Assembly (NCBI GenBank): GCA_947652115.1
Contig: OX393563.1
Location: forward strand, 28,128,656 to 28,192,655
Source: Blastomussa wellsi
Taxonomy: Eukaryota > Cnidaria > Anthozoa > Scleractinia > Plerogyridae
DNA length: 64,000 nucleotides
Direction: 5' to 3'
Position 1 is the first letter of the stretch. Each line of letters begins with the position of its first letter. Below are positions 48,101-60,070 of this stretch, piece after piece. The translations under genes were made by a program, and so were the position numbers. The notes under the pieces were generated by a model that made no database searches, was not told the DNA's origin, and was given only the letters and a program-made list of their open reading frames with translations.

Positions 48101-50425
48101 TTTAAAGACGGTTGTTTTATTTAAAATCCATCGTCGTACTCAGACTTTGAAAGAGACCGAATTCGCTTCAGTTTAATATTCCCTAAACTAACTTTTCCTA
48201 GCAAGGGCCTCAAAATATACTGTAATGGTCCCTACAGGAAAAATTACACTGAAGTGTCGGTCTCTTTCAACGTCTAGATACGGGGATAGATTTTAAATAA
48301 AACAACATCTTGTTTTAAAAAAGAGTTTTTGTTATTTGTTCTCTGGCAACTATTATAAATTAAAACAGAAAAGATGAACAAAGTAACTGAAAATCGTGAA
48401 AAGCTGTTCATAGAGGCTGAAATCCTGTATAATCGCCTCTGGGTGATGTTGCAATGTTTGGGAATATAAGGGAAATTATAAAAAATCCTATTTATAATTG
48501 CTTTGACCTGAAGGTCTTTGTTTTAAAGAATTTTTGGTGCCACTTGCTTTGTAGTTTTAGACAGATATTAATAACTGGATCTTAAACAAACTTCTTAGTA
48601 ACACTTTCAAAACGAGTTGAAAAGGTTTCCGACATTTTCAAAGTTTTTGAAAAGGTTTCCGACATTTAGTTTGAAATTATTTGAGCATAGAGACTATTTT
48701 CATATTATTAGTTATTACTCATCTACTCCCTTAATCAGTCACTCATCCCTATCGCGTCGACTGCCGCACGCAAAGTGCGGCATACATTGTTCCTGAAGTG
48801 CGTTTGAATTGACCGCCGCGATCCTTTCTCCATTTCATGTTACTAATATGTAGCCTTATCTGTTACTAAGTTTCTGTGTCAGAATCTTAATAAAACAAAA
48901 ACAAAAAAACTTAGTAACACATAAGGCTACACATTAGTAACATGAAACGGAGAAAGGATCGAGGCGACAATTTGTAAACAATATATGCCGCCCTTTGCGT
49001 GCGGCAGCCGAGGTTTTAGGGATAAGTGAATGACTAAGGGAGTAGATGAGTAATAACTAATAATATAAAAATAGTTTCTATGCTTTATTTATTTAAAATT
49101 AAATGTCGGAAACCTTTGAACAAATTTTGAAAATTTCAGAAACCTTTCAAAGGATTTTTTAAGAAGTTTGTTTACGATCCAGTTATTAATAACTGTCTTA
49201 TAATTGCTAGTAAAAATATTTTCAACAGGCAATTGGCGGAAAAATCTATTAAATCAAAGATCTTGACTGGAAATATGCTAAAAATTCTGCTTCCACAGTG
49301 TGCATGCCACTCTCAATGTTATGACAAAAGACTTTGACAGGTTATAAACTATTGAAAGCCATGTGTTCAAATATTCTGTATTACAATCTTGTCTAAGTTT
49401 ACCATCTTACATATAAAATTGAAATAAAATAATGGATAAATGAAGCCAATAGCATATGACAATCAGACCGAGCCATGTAATTGTCAAATAACCATCATTC
49501 TGGTACTAAAATTAATTAATTTCTGAGATACGATATTGCCAAACATTGCCACATCATCCAAAGGCGATTATACTGGAATTCAGCCTCTATCAACAGCTCT
49601 TTACGATTTCCAGTTACTTTGTACAGCGGTGTTTTAAGACGGTTGTTTTATTTAAAATCCATCGTCGTACTCAGACTTTGAAAGAGACCGAATTCGCTTC
49701 AGTTTAATATTCCCTAAACTGACTTTTCCTAGCAAGGGCCTCAAAATATACTGTAATGGTCCCTACAGGAAAAATTACACTGAAGTGTCGGTCTCTTTCA
49801 ACGTATCGATACGGGGATGGATTTTAAATAAAACAACATCTTGTTTTAAAAACGAGTTTCTGTTATTTGTTCTCTGGCAACTATTATAAATTAAAACAGA
49901 AAAGATGAACAAAGTAACTGAAAATCGTGAAAAGCTGTTCATAGAGGCTGAAATCCTGCATAATCGCCTTTGTGTGATGTTGCAATGTTTGGGAATATAA
50001 GGGAAATTATAAAAAATCCTATTTATAATTGCTTTGACCTGAAGGTCTTTGTTTTAAAGAATTTTGGTGCCACTTGCTTTGTAGTTTTAGACAGATATTA
50101 ATAACTGGATCGTAAACAAACTTCTTAGTAACACTTTCAAAACGAGTTGAAAAGGTTTCCGACATTTTCAAAGTTTTTGAAAAGGTTTCCGACATTTAGT
50201 TTGAAATTATTTGAGCATAGAGACTATTTTCATATTATTAGTTATTACTCATCTACTCCCTTAATCAGTCACTCATCCCTATCGCGTCGACTGCCGCACG
50301 CAAAGTGCGGCATATATTGTTCCTGAAGTGCGTTTGAATTGACCGCCGCGATCCTTTCTCCATTTCATGTTACTAATATGTAGCCTTATCTGTTACTAGG
50401 TTTCTGTGTCAGAATCTTAATAAAA
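45141..50425. repeat. tandem array of 1.53-kb foldback units, about 3.45 copies
   Basis: The start 'gggcctca(a)aatatactgt' recurs at 45,142, 46,673, 48,205 and 49,736, a period of 1531-1532 bp. Each unit is itself a giant inverted repeat with arms of about 700 bp and a centre near 'aaaacaaaaacaaaaaaa' (about 45,834 in unit 1): 'gttactaatatgtagcctta' in one arm is answered by 'aaggctacacattagtaac' in the other. Arms are diverged from each other more than units are from one another. The last unit stops at 50,425, almost at its centre, where unrelated sequence begins. Only chance open frames are present. Confidence 0.95.
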
Positions 50426-50582
50426 GCTCGCAATGTACCAAAGACTTTTTAGGCTTGAAGTTGAATAAACATTTGAGAGAAAGCTGCTAGGCCGAAAGCT
50501 TTTTTCCATGTGACGCTTTGAATCTCCACAAACTGTTCACCGGCTTTAACTCTGAATTTAATGCATATATATAGATTACTTT
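50426..50582. other. unassigned sequence after the foldback array
   Basis: Short region between the truncated unit and the next hairpin. No feature recognised. Confidence 0.3.
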
Positions 50583-50717
50583 ATAGAAAGTGCGGCGTAC
50601 GGATTTTTATTCACGAGTTGCAAAACTTTGGAAAACGAACGAGTGAGCGCAGCGAACGAGTGAGTTTTCCAAAGTTTTGCGACGAGTGAATAATAATCTG
50701 TACAAAGCACTTTCTAT
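50583..50717. repeat. MITE-like hairpin
   Basis: Arms 'atagaaagtgcggcgtacgg' and 'attcacgagttgcaaaactt' are mirrored by 'aagttttgcgacgagtgaat' and 'ctgtacaaagcactttctat'. The loop 'gaacgagtgagcgcagcgaa' includes a small repeat of CGAACGAGTGAG. Size and structure fit a short non-autonomous DNA element. Confidence 0.8.
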
Positions 50718-52976
50718 GCTGTAATTTGTTTATTATATATAACGAGTACTCAACCATTGTAAACTTAAAGTGATTTTTCTAGTCTATAATTAAAGAGTTA
50801 AACGCAGTCCGAGGAAAACAAAGCTGCAAATGCATTCTGATGGCTTTCCAAGCGAGATCTCTTTTAAATAGAAAAGAAATTACGGCGACGACAACCTATC
50901 GTAAACAACAACTTTATTTAAATAGCGGTATAAAACACACTGTGTTAATACTTTTTAAAAGAAAAGCTTTTGCTATGGCATCGAGAAACGTCGCCATAAG
51001 TGAATCAATTACAGCGCGCAAATCAACTGGCGAATTTTTGAGCAAATGTTGTGATAACACAAGGAGTCGGTTCATTAAACAATAATTACGACGTAAATCC
51101 ATATTCAAAAGTGAAATATTTACTTTACCCTGGTGTTCCCAAGAGTGCTTGAATTTTCTTATATCAAAGCTACAATGGAAGTCTTTCATTTCTTGGCTTT
51201 CCCTTATCGACATTTACCGGTAGTTTGTCTTCGCTCCGCCTGGAGAATGGTTTTTGCATTTCCATATCATAACTGTGTTCTTAAGGTTTTGCTTGGCGTG
51301 TTTCTGATGGCTTTACTTTCCATAAAGTTCTCAAAAGTACAAAATTTGTAGCCAAAACATAAACTGTCTTCGAGAGCTTGCAAACTTGCAGCGCGTTGTT
51401 TTCACAACCTCGTTGGAAACCATTTGAATTCCCGCGCTCTGATTTGTTAGGTCGTTCTACTCTTGATGCTGATTGGTTATATTTTTCACATGTGAAGAAA
51501 GCTATACGTGAAGCTGATTGGACGTATCGCTTTTCTCACATGTGAAAATATAGCAGATATAGAATTATATTTGCAAGGTTTATTACCTAAAATTGTCGCT
51601 ATATATATAATAAATATATATATCAGTTAAATTACTGAGCCTTCATAAAAATTTCTACGGAAATACATATCGTTTTCGAAAATAAGGTAGTTCGATAACT
51701 TATCTCGCGTTTTTCTCTAAAAGAATCATTTTTTCCATTTGTGACAACAGGAAATAAGGAGATTTGATTAACCACGTAAATGATTAAATGATTAAAACGC
51801 AGCTAGGAAAGCAAGACGGGAACTGAATTATTCTTACCTTGGGCAAATCGGCTAAGAAACATGCCCATTTCAACTTCTTTTTCGGATGGCTTAGTAACGA
51901 TAGCTTGACTGTAAATTTTCACTACCTGCACTGCCTAAATATGAGCTAGCCTCTGAACACATTTTGGACCCTTCGCTATGCTCTAGCGGTATAGCGAAGG
52001 TTCCTCTGAATCGACGGGCATTTTCGCTAACATTCTTGAGATTCCACTGAGATCAAATGGATATCGATTCAGTCGGCAATTGGTGGTTTTCACTCTGTCA
52101 CGCAATCAGAAATTAAAATCGAAACAATTCAGTTACAGAGGCTACTACTCAGATGATGTAGACGATAAATAAATAAACAATTTCTCCAAGTTTCAGGTCT
52201 GTGCGGTGTACCGTTCGCGAGTTATTTGCCGCAACGTTCTACGCAAGTATGGAGATGCCACGTTGATTAAAAAACCCGGATGTGTTAAGAGATTAGCTTA
52301 CGTATTACTTGCACTGCCACGCAGGTAAGTCAAACTATCATTAATGATAAAAAATTGTAACCATCTTTTTAGTGGACAGCTCCTATGTCAATGTATGTTT
52401 ACCAATATCATTTACATTATTTCACTGATTACTAATAACTTAATTACCACCAATACCACTGCTGATAATAATGAAATTAAAAATAATTCACCATAAAAAC
52501 AAAAACTAACCAAATAAGTCATCAGTCAACATAATTCTGAAAATCAGTGTTTTATTGTTACAGTATACCCAGTTATAATTTTCATCTGTAGAAACACTTA
52601 GACTACTTGTTTTCATTATTCTAGAACTATTCAAGGCCATGATTATGCTATTCAAGACTAAATTTTCCTTGATCTAATTTTGAACATTGCAATATATCTG
52701 AAGCAGTTGTTTTGTAAACTATACAATGTTTCTTCTATTGGGGCCAACCTCGCATCCCTTTCGGGAATACAATAAATGAATAAGCCCGCGCCCTCTATTA
52801 GGACTCCTCACCACCTACCTCTGAGGTGATAAACTATTTCCTACAGCTGTAAATTAAACATTGTTGGTTCAGAAAACATCTGCTTCCTTCCTTTATTAAT
52901 ACCCTTTCTAATACCCCCAACCTGTAAAATACTAAACTAATAAGGCTCGGGAAGTGGGCTTAATCGCGGAAAAGCA
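50718..52976. other. host-like non-coding region, no gene supported
   Basis: No open frame with recognisable protein similarity was found. A short inverted repeat around two CACATGTG sites lies at about 51,475-51,555. A block at 52,190-52,260 ('tcaggtctgtgcggtgtacc' and onward) has a diverged relative at about 62,897, suggesting another dispersed repeat. Confidence 0.4.
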
Positions 52977-53943
52977 GTGGGAAACTTTTCAAAGAAGAGT
53001 TGTAATCATATGTTGGAAAACGAAAAGAAAAGTGCAGAAGAAAACTCACCCAGTCGGGAAGAAAATGATGGCCTAGTTGGAATAGCAGTTTCATATGACA
53101 TGGGGTGGCAGAAAAGGGGAAAGGGTCACAACTCTCTTACAGGTCATGGTACAGCAATGGGGCTTGTCACAGGCAAAGTTCTTTCTTATGCAACCAGGTG
53201 CAAGTCCTGCAGGGATTGACACTCTAGAAAACGGTCAGGAAAGGTAGCTAACAATCATGACTGCAGAAAAAATCATGCAGGGTCTTCTACGTCAATAGAG
53301 AGAGAGCTTGCGAACTTTGGAGGAGTGCCCCTGAAGCAGGTGTTAAATTCTCGACTTATGTTGGAGATGATGACAGTACTACTCTGAAAGATATGCATAC
53401 TAAAGTGCCATATGATGTCCAAAAGTGGTCCGATACAGTTCATACTAAAAGATCTCTAACAAGTCGTTTATAGAATCTCAAAGATCGCATCCAAGGATCA
53501 AAACTTTATCCAAACTGTTCTCTACTGAGCCAAAAAGTGATAAGCTATTTCACAAAATGTTTCAGCTATGCTATATCTCAAAATGCAGGAAATCAAGATG
53601 CTTTAAAAGCAAGTCTTAACTCCATTGTGCCACATGCATTTGGTGATCATGGATTGTGTTACGTGGCCTGGTGTGGCTATAAGAAAGTCCATTAACATAC
53701 AAGCACACTGACCTTCGAAATGGCAAGGATTTGCAGGGCGAGCCCTTGGATAATACCTTAAATAATCTCTTTTCAAAATATGCTACTGATATTGTTGTTA
53801 AAAAGCTCTCCCCCTGTGCTAATTCAATAGCACAATTGCCACAAAAAATCCCAAAACCAGGTACTATGGTGGCAGTGACAGTAGTGACTGGCCCAAAAAA
53901 ATGTTGGCTACAGCTAAGTAAGCAGAGTTTTGGAGGCACTTGA
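52977..53943 (+). pseudogene. Mutator-like transposase-type gene relic
   Basis: The first frame (52977-53219) reads GIAVSYDMGWQKRGKGHNSL, then GHGTAMGLVTGKVLSYATRC. This is the conserved block of the Mutator-like transposase domain found in many invertebrate genes. It continues in shifted frames (KNHAGSSTSIERELANFGG, then VGDDDSTT and KMFQ/ISYFTKCFSYAISQN) to about 53,940 with several stops. The DMGW, GDDDS and CRxC-like features fit an RNase-H-fold core plus zinc ligands. It is clearly decayed. The next feature, an exonuclease domain, follows in the same orientation and may belong to the same original gene. Confidence 0.65.
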
Positions 53944-54112
53944 TATCGAGCCTGGGCATTTCTGCGAGTTAAATGGGTATCTGTTGGACAAAAAATGTTT
54001 GAATGACAGGGTCAGGAAGTCAACAAGATGATTCAAGTACAGGCGGAACCAGTTACACAGTCAGAAAAGAAAAGAAACTGAAGAAGGAAAAACATATCAA
54101 ACAGCAGTTGGC

Positions 54113-55180
54113 TTGAATTTAGATGCCCATGCAAATCTGCCATCACCAACATCATATCCTAATATTGAATATTGCTTAAGAAATATTTTATCAAATGAAT
54201 TGCAAGAGTATAAAAAACTGGTAACATTAACCTACGACCCTACTAAAATTTACTCTTTTACTATTTTTGACACCGAAACTACCTGCACGGGAAAACACGC
54301 GGAGATCTGTCAGTTATCTGCAATCAATGTAAGCAACCAAGCGATTTTCTCAAAGTACATTTTACCAACAAATAATGTCAGTTCCAGAGCCAAACGAGTC
54401 AACAAACTTTCCGTTAAAAATATCAATGGCAATAGACAATTACTGAAAGAAAACCAACCAGTTGAAACGGTGTCTCTTGATGAGGCGCTACAGGAGTTTC
54501 TGACCTTCCTTGATAGCACACATCAGCTAGAATCTTATACGGTTTTATTAGGACACAATTTATCCACATTTTACACTCCAATTCTTCTTCGCAACAGCGA
54601 CGCAAACGTCCACCACATACTAAAAGATCTAAATGTTTACTTCGCTGACAAAAAAGATCTGCTGAAAGAAAAACATCCAGCTCTTCAACTTCCATCAGGA
54701 CAACTTTGCAACTCCAATCAATCCTCTCTGTACTCGCACCATTTCAATGAAAATTTCTAAACCCACGATGCACTGGAAGATGTTGTAGCACTCCAAAAAA
54801 TTATTTTTAATCTGCTCTTCAGTTAAGCAAAGAAAAGATTGTAAATCATTCTGCAGCGATTAACGTTTCACAAGCAGTTGACAACCTTCCATACGAAAAG
54901 CTTCAAACATTTGATGGCAAACTTTTCAGTCCCGAATGCAGTGGAACTATATCCCAGTCGATGGCACAGAAAATTGCTGGAAGTGAACTAAATTATTCAA
55001 ATCTAAGGGACTTGTAGATGGAGTTTGGCTCAAAGGGATTGCTGGCAGTCTTGAGCATGCCTCCCAGTTGTCAGTGTGGATCGAAGCATGCAGCCTCGCG
55101 TAACTCGGAACAAGCGGATTTTTGCTGCCACCTTGAATCACTTTAAAGAAACAGTACCTCGCGAAGAATAAATTCTTCGG
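54113..55180 (+). pseudogene. DEDDh exonuclease-like gene relic
   Basis: The frame from 54113 contains SFTIFDTETTCTGKHAEICQ (exonuclease motif I with D-x-E), a later YTVLLGHNLSTFYTPILLRN (motif II region), and after a TAA at 54,758 the same frame continues THDALEDVVALQ (motif III H-D-A-x-x-D). This is a DnaQ/DEDDh 3'-5' exonuclease pattern with one stop before the last motif. A downstream, broken C-terminal segment to about 55,180 includes FGSKGLLAVLS-like residues. In motif II the usual acid after GHN appears replaced (GHNLSTF), so catalysis is doubtful. The gene was later hit by a LINE at 55,207. Confidence 0.65.
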
Positions 55181-55194
55181 TTCTATGTAATGGT

Positions 55195-56975
55195 AAGTTG
55201 TAGCTCCGAAATAAAACTAAGCTTGTATGCTGATGACATCACAGCCTTTATACACGACGATGACTCTGCAGGCCACTTATTCAATATTTTGGACAAATTT
55301 GGAGTTTGTTCAGGCCTTAAAATAAATATCTCCAAGACGGAAGGAATGTGGCTTGGTAGCCTTAAACATAACTTAGGAAAACGTTCTCCTTATAATATCT
55401 CCTGGCCAGAAAAATACGTTATCTCTCTTGGTGTTGCTTTTGCCTATGACCCTACGGTAAGCGACAGGATTAACTTTGAAGAAAAACTTGTATCTCTGAA
55501 GAAAATCCTAAATCAGTGGTCAACGAGAAATTTAACCCTTATAGGTAGGATATGCATTGGCAAAACGCTCGCCATTTCCAAACTTGTCTATAATACTTCT
55601 GTCCTCGCAGTACCATCGAACATATGCAAACAAGCCAGGGACATCTGTTTTAAATTTGTTTGGGAGTTTAAGCCAGATAAGATTAAACGTCATTCGCTTA
55701 TCGCCCCTTTTGATAAAGGTGGCCTCAACATGGTTGATTTTGTTTTAATGGACAAATCCCTTAAAGCCGCGTGGGTAAAACGATTATGTGAAGCGGGTGA
55801 TAGTAAATGGTGCGCTACCTTCTCCTCCCTCACATCCCACCTCGGTGGCACTTTTCTTTTCGAATGCAATTTTGATATAAATGATTTAAACCTTACACCA
55901 GAATTTCCATCTTTTTACAAAGAAATCCTCGTGGCATGGCAGGAGATACACTCTACAGAACCTTCGTCTGTCGATGAATATGAAAATGAGATCATATGGA
56001 ACAACCGCTTTATTAAAATCGGCGGAAAATCAGTCTTTTTTCCATCCTGGCACCGTAAAGGTGTTGTTAAAATAAAGGACCTGTTAGGCGAAGACAGAAA
56101 GTTTCTTTCCAGAATTGCATTTGAAGAAAAGTACGGCCTGCGAGTAAATTTCTTACAATATCACAGCCTACTCGCGGCAATCCCTAGTATTTGGAAAAGA
56201 TCGCTTCCCGACCCGCCGCAAACCAATGAAGTTACTAAAAACAACATTTCCCCGTTGACAGTCACAGCTAAACATGCTCGTGAACACTTTGTTTTCAAAA
56301 CAATTAAACCTCCAAAAAACGAACAAGACCTAAGCGAAAAGAATTTACCACTGAAAGCTATTTATGAACTGCCATTTAAAGTCACGATAGAAAATAAATT
56401 AAGATGTTTTCAATTCAAAATAATTCATAACATCCTACCCTCAAACCAAAGTCTTTTTAAAATGGGAAAGAAAACGTCGCCTCGCTGTGAACACTGTTTT
56501 TCCCCTAATGAAACCTTAACTCATATGCTGTATGAATGTCCCACTGTCCAAAAGTTTTGGCGCGAAATTATCACTTGGTGGAACGAACTGCGATCTGAGA
56601 AGATCTCCTTAAATGAGACAGATATTTTGTACGGGTACAAACCGGATTCCTCAAACTTTTACGCCTTAAATCATGTTTTAATTACCGCGAAACATCACAT
56701 TTTCCAATTTTGGCTTCAGAACACTCCCCCGAGCTTTAGCAATTTTCTCTCAATCTTAAAAGATAAGATCCTCTGTGAAAACAAAATCGCTTTTAAAAAT
56801 AATACATTGTCGAAATTTAAATCGAAATGGACAACATTGTGCGCGTTAACCCCCTCTTATAATGCTTAGAATCTAGTAAAAACTTATCGCTCTTATCCTT
56901 TTTTTTTTTTTTTTTCTCTAAAAAATTAGACTTAGACTTGTAACTTTTGTATCTGTATCATTATTGTAATTGTAT

Positions 56976-57019
<44 letters not shown>

Positions 57020-57026
57020 GTAGCTC
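55195..57026 (+). mobile_element. 5'-truncated LINE insertion with poly-A and target duplication
   Basis: The inserted copy runs from about 55,207 to a 37-A tail at 56,980-57,016. The 12-bp sequence AAGTTGTAGCTC occurs at 55,195-55,206 and again at 57,015-57,026, which is a target-site duplication. The enclosed reading frame is uninterrupted and the tail is long and pure, so the insertion is young. Confidence 0.88.
55207..56869 (+). CDS. non-LTR retrotransposon reverse transcriptase, C-terminal part
   Basis: The frame starts within the RT domain at IKLSLYADDITAFIHDDDSA, where YADD is the catalytic motif. It goes on with GLKINISKTEGMWLG and YVISLGVAFAYDP (thumb-adjacent motifs), then a long connection region (FVWEFKPDKIKRHSLIAPFD), and ends with a zinc-knuckle-like CEHCFSPNETLTHMLYECP, typical of the C-terminus of L1/Tx1-clade elements. 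The endonuclease and most of the RT are missing through 5' truncation. About 550 codons are open to the stop at 56869. The protein as assembled would have no promoter of its own. Confidence 0.88.
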
Positions 57027-58638
57027 TTGTCTAAGCCAGAAATGCAAGTAAGACTAGGATAATTTTCGTTTTTGTGCTTTCATACTTTCCCTCAAAATCG
57101 TATGTTTGATTTTGTTTGCTTATGCAAGCCTACGTTTACTCCCGGGGTTTACTGACCTAACCCGCCATGACAATCATAGAGTAGTAAGCAAATTATTCAG
57201 CGCATCCCAGGAAACGAAACCTTTCACAGTCTATAGATGAATAATAATGAAATACAATTTAAGTATGTCTTCCGATACAGTCATGTGCAATGTCTATATT
57301 ATGTTGGCTAATTATAAAGAGCCTGACCTAAATGGACATCTTGATGACTACACGAAAGATGTTTTAAAACAGCTATATGCACAAGAAGAAATGAGTGATT
57401 CGGATGAAGTAAGTGCTGAAGAAGAAGATAAATAGACAGATAACAATTACCATATAGCTATAAACGCAGTTAATCATCGATTAAAGCAATTATAGAAGTG
57501 TATTAAATTTCGCGTGTTTAATTTTAATAAACGATGATAAGTCAAAGACTTCTGCAAGGCTGAAACAACGTGATATATTTTGAACAATATTTCGGCTGGC
57601 CAGACCAGCCTTCTTCAGGTATCCTAATTTTAGCGAGTCTTAAAAAATCGCGAAAATCGCGAAATTAAAGCCTCGCGAAAATTGGTTCGAAAACGGTATG
57701 TGAAACAGTACACTATAATAATTTGCTAAATCTATGAAGACAAAAAAGCAAAGCGGCTTAACAAACAACTAATTAAATGTTCCGCCAGTTGTCTTGTCAT
57801 CGTTTATTAAACTGTATCAGATAACAATACCACGATCGAATCCGTTAAATCTGTTCTGTTACAAACATAAACTAGAGAATGAAAAATGAAACCAACTTGA
57901 AAGAAACTTTGTTTCGAATTGATTTTCATTTAAGATATAGCTTTAACTTAAAAAAGGCAACGAGTTTGCAGGCGTGCACAATAATTAATTTATTATCAAT
58001 TTATTATCTACATAAGCATGCTAATTGCGGTCACCTTCTGTGGAGCGAAGAACTCCAATCAGCGCTTTGCGCGCAAAATAGACCAATTGTAAGTGCCCCT
58101 AAGGCACGGGTTTTATCCCTTGTTTTGATTTAGTAATTGTTCAATTAATAATCTATTAAGTCACACTAGGTGCCTCGTCACGCGTTCCTTAAGTAGTATC
58201 GCATTTCCACAGACCTATTGTGTAATTCAATAATTCGATCGAATTCGCAAGCACTCGTGGTTTAATAGAAAGAAGTTGTCTGTCGTTTTTATCGAAGGAA
58301 GGAAAGGTCTTGTTTATTCAGTGTCAACTCTCGCCAGATCCGGCAACAATGTAAGTTTAATTTACCTCGAGTATTTCTATAGTTAATTTCTTGTTCCTAA
58401 TTTTGTGAATCAATTATTTTTAGTTTCACGGTCAGAAGCAACATTAAAGTCATTAAAGGAGGCGTTCCATGAAAGAAATATTGGTGCGATATTTGTTGTT
58501 TCGATCAGTGCGATTTGTACGGTCCAGCTAGCGGCGATCAAGCGCCGCTATACCAATTTCGATATTATATTCGGCCTAAAAAATAATCATCCCTACGGGG
58601 CTCTGGGGAATAAATCTCACAAACTCTACAATTTATAG

Positions 58639-58675
<37 letters not shown>

Positions 58676-58700
58676 GGTGGGAAGTATAACAATATAATTT
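57027..58700. other. non-coding region with Penelope-like 3' sequence
   Basis: A possible small frame at 57247-57435 (62 residues, acidic end SDSDEVSAEEEDK) has no recognised homologue. At about 57,572-57,620, 'atttcggctggccagaccag' followed by 'ccttcttcagg' resembles the 3' ends of cnidarian Penelope-like elements. Nothing else was recognised. Confidence 0.35.
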
Positions 58701-58720
58701 GGTTTTATCAACTGGGTTGA

Positions 58721-60070
58721 CAATGTGAATTGATCATCGTAAAGAGATTCAAGAGCTGACGTTTCGAGCGTTAGCCCTTCGTCGGAGCGAATCAAGGAAT
58801 TGTGAGTCGTGTGTTGTTTATATACAGAAAGATGGAGCTTCGCTATTGGCTGGTGCCTGGTAACGTGAAAACAACGGAATGAATTAGTTGAATGAAAAGC
58901 GTTCGTTGATACGGTGAGGATTAAGAGGGCCGATTTGAAAAATTACTTTTTTGTTCTAGAGTTTTGCGGCTTTCCGTTTTTCCTTGGTGAAGGGAAAGGC
59001 AACAGACTGCCATATGTTGCTTAGAATGAGTTGGGAGATTAAAGTGTCTCGCGACCGGTTTCGATGCATTTATGTCGTTTTTCTCTACGCCCCGAAGGTG
59101 TTCTTGGAATCGGTTGCCAAGTCGTCTCCCTGTTTCGCCGATGTATAACTTTTGCAAAGAGTGCAAGTTATGCAGTAGATGGCATTGGCTGAGGTACAGG
59201 TGAAATGATCATTGATCTTGATAGATCGCTTGGTTCCCATATTTTGTCAACGTTGAAAGGGCAACCAGGCGGAGTAGTGTTTCCAGTGCGTAAATCAAAA
59301 AGATGTTTGAGGGCTAGAAGACCTTCGCCATTAGGGATGACGGTGTAAAGAGATGTAATATCCATAGTGAAAATAAGTTTGTCTTCGCCCAGGAAATTGA
59401 AATCGCGAAAAAATTCAAGTGCGTGTTGACTGTCTTTAACGTATGACGGTAAAGGTCTGACAATAGGTGTTATGATTTTGTCTAAATAGCTGGAAATGAA
59501 TTCGGTAGGGCAACTACAGGCAGAGACGATAAGTCGACCTGGGTTGTTAGGTTTGTGAATTTTAGGTAAAAAGTAAATACACGAGGTTCTGGGAGTGGGA
59601 ATCTCAATCTCAATTGGTAGTAGTAGCCGGCAATTCTTCTTTGACTATAAGGTCGTTAATAGTGCTCTTGACAATTTGTTGGTTAGTGGAGGTGAGATCT
59701 TTATCGACTTTAGCATAAAAAGAGATGTCAGAAAGTTGCCTAGCCTGCGTAGCCGGCGGGGTTTTAGGGTGCGAGCTACTCACTCAGCATTCGTGGGCGA
59801 AGCCCACGAGGTTAAACGTTAAACAAAAGCACTTCGCCGCGAATCCCGCCAGCTACGCAGACTAAAAGTTGCCGCAAAGCATCTTTTGTTCTTCTAAAGC
59901 ACCGCCTTTGTCGGCCGCTTTGATAATTATGTATCTGCGCTCACTAAGATTTTTTAGCGCCACCCTCTCTTCCGGAAAAAGGTTGGAAAATTTGGTGTTA
60001 CGATTAAAATTTAGTTTATTGATGTCCTGACGGCATTTTTTAATAAAAAGATCTAAAGAGGCAAACTGGC
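58721..60070 (-). pseudogene. Penelope-like retroelement relic (RT and GIY-YIG)
   Basis: On the minus strand, reading from 60,070 downwards: an N-terminal FIKKCRQDINKLNFNRNTKF and IIIKAADKGGA block. An RT core follows with LLPKIHKPNNPGRLIVSA (about 59,560), then FTMDITSLYTVIPNGEGLLA (about 59,360). Last is a GIY-YIG endonuclease with LQKLYIGETGRRLGNRFQEH (about 59,150). The order RT then GIY-YIG is diagnostic of Penelope-like elements. Many stops and frame changes are present. The region 58,721-58,800, containing 'gctgacgtttcgagcgttag', is the common 3' end of such elements. Confidence 0.75.
59741..59864. mobile_element. 124-bp MITE with 9-bp target duplication
   Basis: Inverted ends 'tagcctgcgtagccggcggg' and 'cccgccagctacgcagacta' are flanked by AAAGTTGCC on both sides (59,732-59,740 and 59,865-59,873). 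A 9-bp duplication is typical of Mutator-superfamily DNA transposons. It interrupts the Penelope-like relic, so it is younger. Confidence 0.9.
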
